A stretch of DNA of 6,056 bases from contig JAUVGM010000158.1 in assembly GCA_030593785.1 (NCBI GenBank), positions 1 to 6,056 on the forward strand. The letters run 5' to 3'. The position numbers and the translations under genes were made by a program. The stretch's first letter is position 1. Every line of letters begins with the position of its first letter. Positions 1 to 6,056 of this stretch are shown piece by piece. The notes beneath the pieces were generated by a model that was not told where the DNA came from, searched no databases, and saw only the letters and a program-made list of their open reading frames with translations. This stretch comes from Gammaproteobacteria bacterium (GTDB lineage Bacteria; Pseudomonadota; Gammaproteobacteria; UBA6429; Thiohalophilaceae).

Positions 1-29
1 GCTCGGGAATTATTTTTTTTATCTTGCAT
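1..29 (-). CDS. possible start of a divergent gene, cut by the window edge
   Basis: On the minus strand an ATG at 27-29 opens a frame that stays open to the window edge and reads MQDKKNNSRA. No clear Shine-Dalgarno sequence precedes it, and ten residues cannot identify a protein. The idea comes from context. In many proteobacteria the gene for the PEP synthase regulatory kinase/phosphorylase (PpsR, DUF299 family) lies divergent from ppsA, and those proteins start with a short polar tail before their ISDGTG-type motif, which this stretch would fit. The competing reading is that bases 1-20 are the right half of a terminator (GCTCGGG followed by a T-rich run) for a plus-strand gene to the left. 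Low confidence. Confidence 0.22.
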
Positions 30-155
30 AGTATTATTATTGAATTATCAACCTTCCACGCTTACATTCTATTCTAGATGTATTATATTCTTAATGTAAT
101 TCATTTAAGACACACTATCACTGTATAACATAGCATATTAATCTGGTATTTTTCC
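30..155 (+). promoter_or_regulatory. putative ppsA promoter region
   Basis: This very AT-rich leader upstream of ppsA contains two weak sigma70-like candidates. One is TATATT at 84-89 with CTTACA at 61-66 (17-base spacer, 4 of 6 matches to TTGACA). The other is TATAAC at 124-129 with no convincing -35 box. No obvious operator palindrome was seen. No strong Shine-Dalgarno precedes the ATG at 156; only a weak GGT lies about ten bases before it. The promoter must lie here or further left, but the exact boxes are a guess. Confidence 0.35.
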
Positions 156-2555
156 ATGAGTAAAAACAAGAGTAAAAATAAAAATGTATTATGGTTTGAC
201 GAAATTAACCTTAGTCATTTAGCCCAAGTTGGCGGAAAAAATTCATCTTTAGGTGAAATGGTCAGTTCACTTGCTGACTCAGGCATCGCTGTTCCGGGTG
301 GTTTTGCAACAACCTCAGATGCATTTTGGACTTTTATAAAAGAAACAAATCTTGAACAAAAAATTAATGATGCACTTAAAGATTTGGATGTTCATGACGT
401 ATTGGCATTACAAGAAACAGGTAATAAAATCCGTAATTGGATACTTGAAGTAACACTACCCTCCGAGCTTGAAGAGGATTTTCGCCAGGCCTACCAACAA
501 CTCGTTAAAAAATACGGTGCTGCAGCGACTTATGCAGTTCGCTCATCTGCCACAGCTGAAGACTTAGCCGACGCATCCTTTGCCGGGCAACAGGAAACTT
601 ACCTCAACATACAAGGTGAAGACGCCATAATTAAAGCAATCCAGGCCGTATTTGCTTCTTTATATAATGATCGTGCTATTGCCTATCGTGTTCATCACGG
701 TTTTGCACACCATGATGTAGCCTTGTCTGCCGGCATTCAATTAATGATTCGCAGTGATCTGGCAAGTAGTGGCGTCATGTTTACTTTGGATACTGAATCT
801 GGTTTTGAAGATGTTATTTTTATTACATCTGCCTACGGCTTGGGAGAAACCATTGTTCAAGGTAGTGTTAATCCAGATGAATTTTATGTCTACAAACCTG
901 CTTTAGAACAGAATAAAAGTGCAATTTTACGCCGAAATATTGGTAGTAAAAAACGTAAAATGATTTTTACGGATACAACAGCACATGAAACATCAACAAT
1001 TACAATTGATGTAGATAATAGCGAACAAAACAAATTCAGTTTAACGGATGATGAAGTCATAGCCGTCGCCGAAATGGGCCTTAAAATTGAAAAACACTAT
1101 GGTAAACCCATGGATATCGAATGGGCAAAGGATGGTACATCAGGTGAAATTTATATTGTACAAGCTCGCCCTGAAACTGTTAAAAGTCGTGATAACCGCA
1201 ATGTATTAGAACGTTATGAGCTTACCCCGAGCAACAACAAAAGAAACGTATTAATAACCGGCCGCAGTGTTGGCCAACGTATTGGTCACGGTAATGTACG
1301 TGTTATTTTAAATGTCAGTGAAATGGATCAACTTATTGATGGTGAAATTCTTGTTACCGACATGACCGATCCTGATTGGGAACCGGTAATGAAACGCGCC
1401 AGTGCAATTGTAACTAACCGTGGTGGCCGCACATGTCATGCCGCCATCATTGCGCGTGAATTAGGTGTACCTGCGGTTGTAGGAACAAGTGATGCTTCTA
1501 CCATATTAAAAACTGGCCAACCTGTTACGGTGAGTTGTGCTGAAGGTGAAGAAGGATTTATCTATGAAGGTATTCAGGAATTTAAAATAAATAAAATAGA
1601 TCTAAAAGAAATGCCAGAACTACCTTTTAAAATCATGCTAAATGTAGGCACACCTGATCGAGCCTTTGATTTTAGTTTTTTACCCAACCATGGTGTTGGT
1701 TTGGCACGACTTGAATTTATCATTAATCGTTCTATTGGTATTCATCCTAAAGCTTTACTGCAATACAACATACAATCTGAAGATATAAAACAAAAAATTG
1801 ATGAAAGAATTAAGGGGTATCCCGATCCTGTGAGTTTTTATATTGAAAAACTCACCGAAGGGATTGCAACAATTGCTGCTGCGTTTTACCCCAAACCGGT
1901 CATTGTTCGTTTATCTGATTTTAAGTCAAATGAATATGCGAATCTTATCGGTGGAGAAAAATACGAACCTCATGAAGAAAACCCTATGATTGGTTTTCGT
2001 GGGGCTTCACGTTATATCGATAAGAAATTTCAGGATTGTTTTGAACTTGAGTGTTTCGCAATTAAAAAAGTACGTGATGAGATGGGGCTCACTAATGTCG
2101 CGATTATGATTCCATTTGTACGTACACCTGAAGAAGCACACGAAGTTACTAATCTATTAAAAGAAAACGATTTAGCCCGTGACGAAAATGATTTAAAAAT
2201 TATGATGATGTGTGAAATACCCTCTAATGCTTTACTAGCAGAACGTTTTTTAAAGTACTTTGATGGTTTTTCGATAGGTTCTAATGATATGACTCAACTA
2301 ACATTGGGCCTGGATCGTGATTCTGAATTAGTTGCCGAACAATTTGATGAACGTAATGAAGCAGTAAAATCATTGCTCAGCATGGCCATTAGAGAATGTA
2401 AAATTAAAAACAAATACATCGGGATTTGTGGCCAGGGCCCATCGGATCATCCAGACTTTGCTTATTGGTTAATGGAACAAGGTATACATAGTGTTTCACT
2501 TAATCCTGACAGTGTTATCAAAACCTGGCTATACTTAGCTGAACATATAAAATAA
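156..2555 (+). CDS. ppsA: phosphoenolpyruvate synthase (pyruvate, water dikinase)
   Basis: This cytoplasmic enzyme makes PEP, AMP and phosphate from pyruvate, ATP and water, the entry step of gluconeogenesis from C3 compounds. At 799 residues it is close to the E. coli enzyme (792), so it is complete. The N-terminal ATP-grasp domain shows VGGKNSSLGEM (25-35) and AVRSSATAEDLADASFAGQQ (127-146). The central swivelling phosphohistidine domain shows GGRTCHAAIIARELGVPAVVG around His428, the phosphorylated histidine. The C-terminal PEP/pyruvate TIM barrel shows GLARLEFIINRSIGIHPKAL, IGSNDMTQLTLGLDRDS (from about 707) and ICGQGPSDHPD with the catalytic Cys758. Thr426, two residues before His428, matches the residue phosphorylated by the regulator PpsR in E. 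coli, so the same control is likely. The start at 156 fits the family: residues 11-15 (VLWFD) open the usual N-terminus after a Lys/Asn-rich tail of ten residues. The gene is followed at 27 bases by the membrane protein gene, probably in one transcript. Confidence 0.97.
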   Translation: MSKNKSKNKNVLWFDEINLSHLAQVGGKNSSLGEMVSSLADSGIAVPGGFATTSDAFWTFIKETNLEQKINDALKDLDVHDVLALQETGNKIRNWILEVTLPSELEEDFRQAYQQLVKKYGAAATYAVRSSATAEDLADASFAGQQETYLNIQGEDAIIKAIQAVFASLYNDRAIAYRVHHGFAHHDVALSAGIQLMIRSDLASSGVMFTLDTESGFEDVIFITSAYGLGETIVQGSVNPDEFYVYKPALEQNKSAILRRNIGSKKRKMIFTDTTAHETSTITIDVDNSEQNKFSLTDDEVIAVAEMGLKIEKHYGKPMDIEWAKDGTSGEIYIVQARPETVKSRDNRNVLERYELTPSNNKRNVLITGRSVGQRIGHGNVRVILNVSEMDQLIDGEILVTDMTDPDWEPVMKRASAIVTNRGGRTCHAAIIARELGVPAVVGTSDASTILKTGQPVTVSCAEGEEGFIYEGIQEFKINKIDLKEMPELPFKIMLNVGTPDRAFDFSFLPNHGVGLARLEFIINRSIGIHPKALLQYNIQSEDIKQKIDERIKGYPDPVSFYIEKLTEGIATIAAAFYPKPVIVRLSDFKSNEYANLIGGEKYEPHEENPMIGFRGASRYIDKKFQDCFELECFAIKKVRDEMGLTNVAIMIPFVRTPEEAHEVTNLLKENDLARDENDLKIMMMCEIPSNALLAERFLKYFDGFSIGSNDMTQLTLGLDRDSELVAEQFDERNEAVKSLLSMAIRECKIKNKYIGICGQGPSDHPDFAYWLMEQGIHSVSLNPDSVIKTWLYLAEHIK

Positions 2556-2582
2556 TATTTTTATAGCAAAGAGTATTTCATT

Positions 2583-3506
2583 ATGGAGCTCGAGCTGGAT
2601 AAACAGAAAATAAAAAACTCCTCTTCCAGACTATCCATTAATAACTGGATTAAAAATTTCTCCTGGCGACTCCAGTTTATAGTTATTACTATCGGCTTGT
2701 TAATTGTTGCGACTATGAGTTACGGTTTTATTGTTGGGAATTATACTCTTAAAAAATATACTCCTCTTATCGATGCGTCGATGGAGATCAAACTTGAAAT
2801 TACTACTGCTCACCTTTTATTAGAAGAAATACTCAATGGTAGCGACGATGAAACGACAGAGAATGTACTAAAACATATTGATGAAGCTCAGTGGTACGCC
2901 ATGGCAATGTTAAATGGCGGAGAGAATTTTGAAGGGCGTTATATTGCTCTGACGAATTCTGTTTCAAGAAAGGAAATCAAAAATGTATCTGAGGAAATAA
3001 AAATATTTCGTAAGATTACCGAGCAACGCCTTAATGCCACTCACAAATTGGATAAAAGTATATTAATGGATCATCGATATGATTCAATATTTAAGGATGT
3101 TATCCGTCAGGCAGATAAAGTTGAAAATAAACTACAGGCAGAAATTGTAAGTGAAACTCAAATATTAAACATAATACAGGTAGTTGTAATTTTATTTACT
3201 TTCCTTGCTATTGCGATGATTGTTTGGGTCTTTCGCTGTTTTGATAAACGTCGTTCTGCTGATATAAAACTGATCCACGTTACTAATGAACACCTGCAAA
3301 AAGCGCTAGATGAAGTAAAAAAATTACAAGGTATTATTCCAATTTGTGGTTATTGTAAAAAAATCAGGGATGAAGAAGGTTTGTGGAATCAATTAGAGGT
3401 TTATATACATAGCCATTCTGCAGCTGAATTTAGTCATGGTATATTTCCTGACTGTTATGAAAAACAAATGAAAGAACTTAAGAACAGAAAAAATAACAAT
3501 ACTTAA
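2583..3506 (+). CDS. two-pass membrane sensor-like protein with C-terminal CxxC-KKIRD module
   Basis: This 307-residue protein has no gene name I recognise. A basic N-terminal tail leads to a membrane helix at about 31-52. A mostly helical extracytoplasmic segment follows (53-195), then a second membrane helix (196-218), a basic stop (RCFDKRR), a short coiled-coil-like linker (226-250) and a terminal module (about 250-292). The extracytoplasmic part has AHLLLEEIL (76-84), QWYAMAML (103-110) and GG (112-113). I recall this pattern from sensor regions of bacterial GGDEF proteins and histidine kinases. The terminal module has IPICGYCKKIRDEEGLWNQL (Cys255, Cys258) and EFSHGIFPDC (His285, Cys291). 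It resembles a short, probably metal-binding tail found at the end of PAS, response-regulator and sensor proteins. No kinase, cyclase or receiver domain is present, so how it signals is unknown. AAAGAG at 2568-2573 is a well-placed ribosome binding site, supporting the start at 2583. The 27-base gap to ppsA and the terminator behind it suggest cotranscription with ppsA. Confidence 0.85.
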   Translation: MELELDKQKIKNSSSRLSINNWIKNFSWRLQFIVITIGLLIVATMSYGFIVGNYTLKKYTPLIDASMEIKLEITTAHLLLEEILNGSDDETTENVLKHIDEAQWYAMAMLNGGENFEGRYIALTNSVSRKEIKNVSEEIKIFRKITEQRLNATHKLDKSILMDHRYDSIFKDVIRQADKVENKLQAEIVSETQILNIIQVVVILFTFLAIAMIVWVFRCFDKRRSADIKLIHVTNEHLQKALDEVKKLQGIIPICGYCKKIRDEEGLWNQLEVYIHSHSAAEFSHGIFPDCYEKQMKELKNRKNNNT

Positions 3507-3514
3507 AAAGATAG

Positions 3515-3549
3515 CATAAAAAAGCCAGCATTAAGCTGGCTTTTTTATG
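3515..3549. terminator. bidirectional Rho-independent terminator
   Basis: A perfect 15-bp inverted repeat pairs 3515-3529 with 3535-3549 around a 5-base loop (ATTAA). The core is GCCAGC/GCTGGC, flanked by six As on the left and six Ts on the right. Each strand therefore reads a GC-rich stem followed by a U-run. It lies 8 bases after the stop of the plus-strand membrane protein gene and 15 bases past the stop of the minus-strand aminotransferase gene, so it can end both convergent transcripts. Confidence 0.93.
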
Positions 3550-3564
3550 AAAGTAAAAATAATG

Positions 3565-4686
3565 CTATTTACCTAAAACATCTTTTAACGAGTTTAAGCA
3601 GTAATCTACATTCTTTTCGCTACAGGCATGTCCCATTAAACCAATGCGCCATACTTTTCCAGCTAAAGCTCCTAAGCCTGCTCCAATTTCAAGATTGTAG
3701 TCGTTAAGTAACTTACCACGAACTTCTGCATCATCAACACCATCTGGAATATAAACCGCATTCAATTGAGGTAAACGATCACCCTCTTTAACCACAAAGC
3801 CGATTCCCATTTCTTCAAGACCGGCTTTCAATTTTAAATGCATGTCCATGTGACGTTTCCAGGAATTTTCTAAACCTTCTTCTTGTAAGATAACTAAAGA
3901 TTCATGCAAACCATAAAGATTATTAACTGGAGCAGTATGGTGGTAAGAACGTTTAGCACCTGCGCCCCAATACCCCATTACTAAACTTAAATCCAGGAAC
4001 CAGCTTTGAACTTTTGTTTTACGGTTTTTAATGACTTCTGATGCACGCTCATTAAAGCTAACAGGCGATAAACCTGGAGGTGCTGATAAACACTTTTGTG
4101 TTCCAGAATAAATGGCATCAATATTCCATTCATCCACTTTAAGAGGAGAACCAGCTAAAGAAGTTACGGCATCAACAATGACTAAACAATCATGGTCATG
4201 CGCTAGCTTGGTTAATGTCTCTGCATCAGACAGAGCACCTGTTGAAGTTTCTGCATGAACGAAGGCTACAAATTTTGCATCTGGATTCGCTTTTAAAGCG
4301 TCTTCAACTTTTTGCGGATCAACAACCGTACCCCACTCATCTTCAACCATAATGGCGGTAGCGCCAATGCGCTCCACATTTTCTTTCATGCGGCCACCGA
4401 AAACACCATTTTGACATACGATAACTTTATCACCGGCTTCAACCAAGTTAACAAAACATGTTTCCATACCAGCAGAACCCGGTGCAGAAACTGGAAATGT
4501 CAGTTCATTTTTTGTCATGAAGGCATATTGAAGTAAGGTTTTCATCTCATCCATCATGCCAACAAAAGCAGGATCTAAATGACCGATAGTTGGACGCGCC
4601 AGTGCCTGAAGCACACGCTCACTTACATCAGAAGGACCCGGTCCCATTAATGTACGTTTAGGTGGTTGAAATGATGAAATTGTCAT
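3565..4686 (-). CDS. alanine/serine-glyoxylate aminotransferase, class V PLP enzyme
   Basis: This 373-residue cytoplasmic aminotransferase most likely converts glyoxylate plus alanine (or serine) to glycine plus pyruvate (or hydroxypyruvate). Hallmarks are LMGPGPSDV at 13-21, SAPGSAGMET at 67-76, the ETSTG turn at 146-150, VDAVTSLAG with Asp172 (pairs with the PLP pyridine nitrogen), SGTQKCLSAPPG with Lys198 as the PLP Schiff-base lysine, YHHTAPVNNLYGLHESL from 248, GLENSWKRH from 271 and WRIGLMGH with Arg347 for the substrate carboxylate. Several of these blocks closely match human AGXT as I remember it (for example YHHTxPV and GLENSW). Related enzymes include PucG, the ureidoglycine-glyoxylate aminotransferase of purine breakdown. 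The GHLDP segment at 35-39 has His where, from memory, PucG enzymes carry Gln, and no purine genes are nearby, so the glyoxylate role is preferred. The exact amino donor cannot be read from sequence. An AAGGG Shine-Dalgarno (complement of 4694-4698) sits 7 bases before the ATG. The gene is transcribed alone and ends at the shared terminator. Confidence 0.92.
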   Translation of the reverse strand: MTISSFQPPKRTLMGPGPSDVSERVLQALARPTIGHLDPAFVGMMDEMKTLLQYAFMTKNELTFPVSAPGSAGMETCFVNLVEAGDKVIVCQNGVFGGRMKENVERIGATAIMVEDEWGTVVDPQKVEDALKANPDAKFVAFVHAETSTGALSDAETLTKLAHDHDCLVIVDAVTSLAGSPLKVDEWNIDAIYSGTQKCLSAPPGLSPVSFNERASEVIKNRKTKVQSWFLDLSLVMGYWGAGAKRSYHHTAPVNNLYGLHESLVILQEEGLENSWKRHMDMHLKLKAGLEEMGIGFVVKEGDRLPQLNAVYIPDGVDDAEVRGKLLNDYNLEIGAGLGALAGKVWRIGLMGHACSEKNVDYCLNSLKDVLGK

Positions 4687-4884
4687 AGTAAATCCCTTGT
4701 TCTAAAGTGGTAAATTTATAAGCGGGCAAGTCTATCACCTACTGCTTTACTCAGGAATAGGTATTAGTAATTAATCAGCAACAACCTTGTATTATGTGAT
4801 GTTATTAAATAACTATTTATTACATTCTCCATACCTGACTTTCGATATAATCTTCGCTTCATTTTTGAATGTATAGGCTTGCTG
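4687..4884. promoter_or_regulatory. divergent intergenic region between aminotransferase and sulfurtransferase genes
   Basis: These 198 AT-rich bases must hold the promoters of both divergent genes. On the minus strand the ribosome binding site of the aminotransferase gene is clear (complement of 4694-4698). A TATAAA-like -10 (complement of 4715-4720) is possible but has no good -35 partner. No operator palindrome or RNA gene was recognised. Confidence 0.55.
4846..4851 (+). promoter_or_regulatory. candidate -10 box for the sulfurtransferase gene
   Basis: A perfect TATAAT lies 33 bases before the ATG at 4885, leaving a plausible short leader. The -35 region is poor: nothing close to TTGACA occurs at 16-18 bases upstream, so this could be a weak or activator-dependent promoter, or chance in AT-rich DNA. 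Confidence 0.45.
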
Positions 4885-5697
4885 ATGTCCGTCAAACTTC
4901 CTCTTGTTATTGAACCCTCTGCACTAAAAGAACATTTAAATTCAGACGATGTAATCATTGTCGATCTTTCAAGTCCTGCGACTTATGTGCAATACCATGT
5001 GCCCGGTGCTGTATATCTAAATTACGAATGGATTGTTCGTGTCGAACAACCTCGTATGGGATTATTACCAACTGAAGAACAATTAAATAATGTTTTTGGT
5101 AGTTTAGGAATTACACAAGACAAACATGTCGTGGTTTATGATGATGAAGGTGGTGGCCGTGCCTGTCGCTTCTTATGGACGCTAGAAATCGCAGGGCACA
5201 AAAACTTTTCAATTTTAAATGGTGGCATCCAGGCCTGGTCGAACCACAGAAATGAAATTTCATCAAAAATCAGTTACCCCACACCGTGTGAATTTAAAAC
5301 TGAAATGAATTATGAAACTGTGGCGACACGCCAGTTTATTTTAGACCATTTATCCGACGAGAATGTCATCATTCTTGATACTCGTAGTCCTGCTGAATAC
5401 AGTGGTCGAAAAGTTTATGCACAACGCGGCGGTCATATTCCGGGCGCGATCAATATCGAGTGGACTGATGCAATGGATAAAGAAAATGAAAAATGTTTCA
5501 AGCCAGAAAATGAATTATGCCAGTTGCTAGAAAGTAAAGGCATTACGCCTGACAAAACAATTGTAACCCATTGCCAAACTCACCATCGTTCAGCACATAC
5601 TTATATTATGTTGAAATTATTGGGATACGAAAATATTAAAGGTTATCCAGGCTCTTGGTCGGATTGGGGGAATGAGCCGAATACACCAATAGAATAG
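4885..5697 (+). CDS. two-domain rhodanese-family sulfurtransferase
   Basis: This protein moves sulfane sulfur from a donor such as thiosulfate or 3-mercaptopyruvate to an acceptor through a cysteine persulfide. Its 270 residues hold two rhodanese domains, about 1-125 and 140-270. The N-terminal domain keeps the fold (VIIVDLSSPATYVQYHVPGA, then VVVYDDEGGGRACRFLW and ILNGGIQAW) but has Asp-Asp-Glu-Gly in the active loop instead of cysteine, as is usual for the inactive half. The C-terminal domain has ILDTRSPAEYSG, GHIPGAINIEW and the active loop CQTHHRS with Cys230. That loop is neither the CRxGxR form of thiosulfate enzymes nor the CGSGVT form of mercaptopyruvate enzymes, so the donor is open. 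No signal peptide is visible, so it is probably cytoplasmic. An in-frame TTG at 4879 would add two residues, but ATG at 4885 is the likelier start. The ribosome binding site is weak for either. It stands alone, convergent with the lexA-like gene. Confidence 0.9.
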   Translation: MSVKLPLVIEPSALKEHLNSDDVIIVDLSSPATYVQYHVPGAVYLNYEWIVRVEQPRMGLLPTEEQLNNVFGSLGITQDKHVVVYDDEGGGRACRFLWTLEIAGHKNFSILNGGIQAWSNHRNEISSKISYPTPCEFKTEMNYETVATRQFILDHLSDENVIILDTRSPAEYSGRKVYAQRGGHIPGAINIEWTDAMDKENEKCFKPENELCQLLESKGITPDKTIVTHCQTHHRSAHTYIMLKLLGYENIKGYPGSWSDWGNEPNTPIE

Positions 5698-5709
5698 ATA
5701 AAATTGTAA

Positions 5710-5760
5710 GTACGAATCGTAGCGCTCCCCATAAAAATATATTTGAGGGATTATTCGTAC
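5710..5760. repeat. 8-bp inverted repeat with long loop
   Basis: GTACGAAT at 5710-5717 is the exact reverse complement of ATTCGTAC at 5753-5760, separated by 35 bases. Next to it, TAGCG at 5720-5724 and CGCTA at 5760-5764 are also complementary, so the two edges carry related words in permuted order. It lies 12 bases past the sulfurtransferase stop. It is not a standard terminator, because no T-run follows on either strand. It could be a stem at the mRNA end or part of a repeat element. Confidence 0.5.
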
Positions 5761-5801
5761 GCTAAGGTGAAAATTGCCCAAGAGGTTGAAATTTACACCG
5801 C

Positions 5802-5819
5802 GTTCGAATGAATTCGAAC
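5802..5819. repeat. tight 8+2+8 palindrome, REP-like
   Basis: GTTCGAAT at 5802-5809 and ATTCGAAC at 5812-5819 are perfect reverse complements with a 2-base spacer (GA), followed by CTACA. The general form, an inverted arm around a GAATGAATTC core followed by CCTACA, is one I recall from short dispersed repeats in gammaproteobacterial intergenic DNA. A chance origin is unlikely given 16 paired bases. A role as a protein-binding site or a stem ending the LexA-like transcript is possible, but no T-run follows. Confidence 0.65.
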
Positions 5820-5886
5820 CTACAAGTAAACTCGCTATCCGTGAAACACAAAGATAATCATGAGAGCGACAAAGGTACCAAAGCTT

Positions 5887-6056
5887 CTAAGGAGTACGAA
5901 TTACACCGGTCACAATACCCAGTATCTGCACTTCTTCATTGCGTAAATAAATCGGTTCCATTGTTGGATTAGCTGGCTGCAACCGAATACCATCATGTTC
6001 AACGTAAAACTTCTTAAGGGTGACCGTTTCGCCATTTATCATGGCGACAACCGACT
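5887..6056 (-). CDS. lexA: LexA-type repressor, C-terminal fragment cut by the window edge
   Basis: The last 55 codons and the stop are present; the N-terminal part lies beyond the right edge. The fragment begins SVVAMINGETVTLKKFY and goes on to IRLQPANPTMEPIYL and VQILGIVTGVIRTP. This is the end of an S24-family autopeptidase domain as found in LexA. The first Lys of LKK corresponds to the catalytic lysine of the Ser-Lys pair (Lys156 in E. coli LexA, in the TVKR segment), and the VxILGxVxGVIR tail is typical of LexA. The serine and the helix-turn-helix DNA-binding domain are outside the window. Full LexA represses SOS genes and cleaves itself when RecA is activated by DNA damage. A related S24 regulator, such as a phage-type repressor or UmuD-like protein, cannot be excluded from the fragment, but the ANPTMEPI segment favours LexA. 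Confidence 0.78.
   Translation of the reverse strand, partial: SVVAMINGETVTLKKFYVEHDGIRLQPANPTMEPIYLRNEEVQILGIVTGVIRTP

Larger units (their letters stand above)
5698..5886. other. noncoding spacer with two inverted repeats
   Basis: This stretch lies between the stop of the sulfurtransferase gene and the stop of the convergent LexA-like gene. No open frame with family resemblance, tRNA or canonical stem-plus-T-run terminator was found. It holds two inverted repeats, listed separately, and is visibly richer in CG dinucleotides than the surrounding AT-rich spacers, hinting at an inserted or dispersed repeat element. Confidence 0.6.

Noticed and set aside
1..155. CRISPR-like or tandem repeat in the AT-rich leader
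   Set aside because: Only simple TAT/TTA runs occur; no repeat unit with regular spacing was found.
2583..2600. Overlapping SacI/XhoI-like sites (GAGCTC, CTCGAG) at the membrane protein start, and adjacent KpnI/HindIII-like sites near 5874-5886
   Set aside because: They could suggest vector or cloning sequence, but the reading frame continues naturally into a family-like protein and the second pair lies in ordinary intergenic DNA. Chance is sufficient.
4312..4536. 74-codon open frame on the plus strand
   Set aside because: It lies wholly inside the aminotransferase gene on the opposite strand, has no ribosome binding site, and its peptide resembles no family.
4764..4958. 64-codon open frame on the minus strand
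   Set aside because: It overlaps the start of the sulfurtransferase gene and its promoter, and the peptide has no recognisable domain. It is best read as a chance frame in AT-rich DNA.
5725..5750. Possible hairpin TCCC...GGGA as a terminator for the sulfurtransferase gene
   Set aside because: The arms pair over only about four bases around a long AT loop and no T-run follows.

Overview
The window is about 6 kb of AT-rich bacterial chromosome (roughly 35-40% G+C by eye). It carries five recognisable genes and possibly the first codons of a sixth at the left edge. The protein families, the Gly/His/Cys signatures of the PEP synthase and the LexA C-terminus point to a gammaproteobacterium, possibly an aquatic or sediment lineage. 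The genus cannot be settled from this sequence. Nothing looks like a phage, transposon, CRISPR array or toxin/defence locus.

Left part (1-3549). A regulatory stretch of about 125 bases precedes a full-length phosphoenolpyruvate synthase (ppsA, 156-2555). After 27 bases comes a two-pass membrane sensor-like protein (2583-3506). It ends in a short cysteine-containing module usually found at the C-terminus of signalling proteins, but it has no kinase, GGDEF, EAL or receiver domain. The two genes are probably one transcript, closed by a strong 15-bp hairpin terminator at 3515-3549. This terminator also serves the convergent gene on the other side. On the minus strand at the left edge, an open frame of ten residues could be the start of a divergent gene. 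The PEP synthase regulator ppsR is a natural candidate, but that is a guess from gene-order knowledge.

Middle (3565-5697). A class V PLP-dependent aminotransferase of the alanine/serine-glyoxylate type is read leftwards. Divergent from it, across about 200 bases of promoter-containing DNA, is a two-domain rhodanese-type sulfurtransferase with a catalytic cysteine in an unusual His-rich loop.

Right part (5698-6056). About 190 noncoding bases hold two inverted repeats, one a tight 8+2+8 palindrome that looks like a dispersed REP-type element. They are followed by the C-terminal 55 residues of a LexA-type repressor read leftwards and cut by the window edge.

Functionally, PEP synthase (pyruvate to PEP) and the glyoxylate aminotransferase (glyoxylate + alanine to glycine + pyruvate) both touch pyruvate and C2/C3 carbon flow, but they lie in opposite, separately terminated units, so a shared pathway is only a suggestion. 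The least ordinary item is the sensor-like membrane protein behind ppsA, with its isolated Cys-x2-Cys module that also appears to lack one of the family's usual cysteines.
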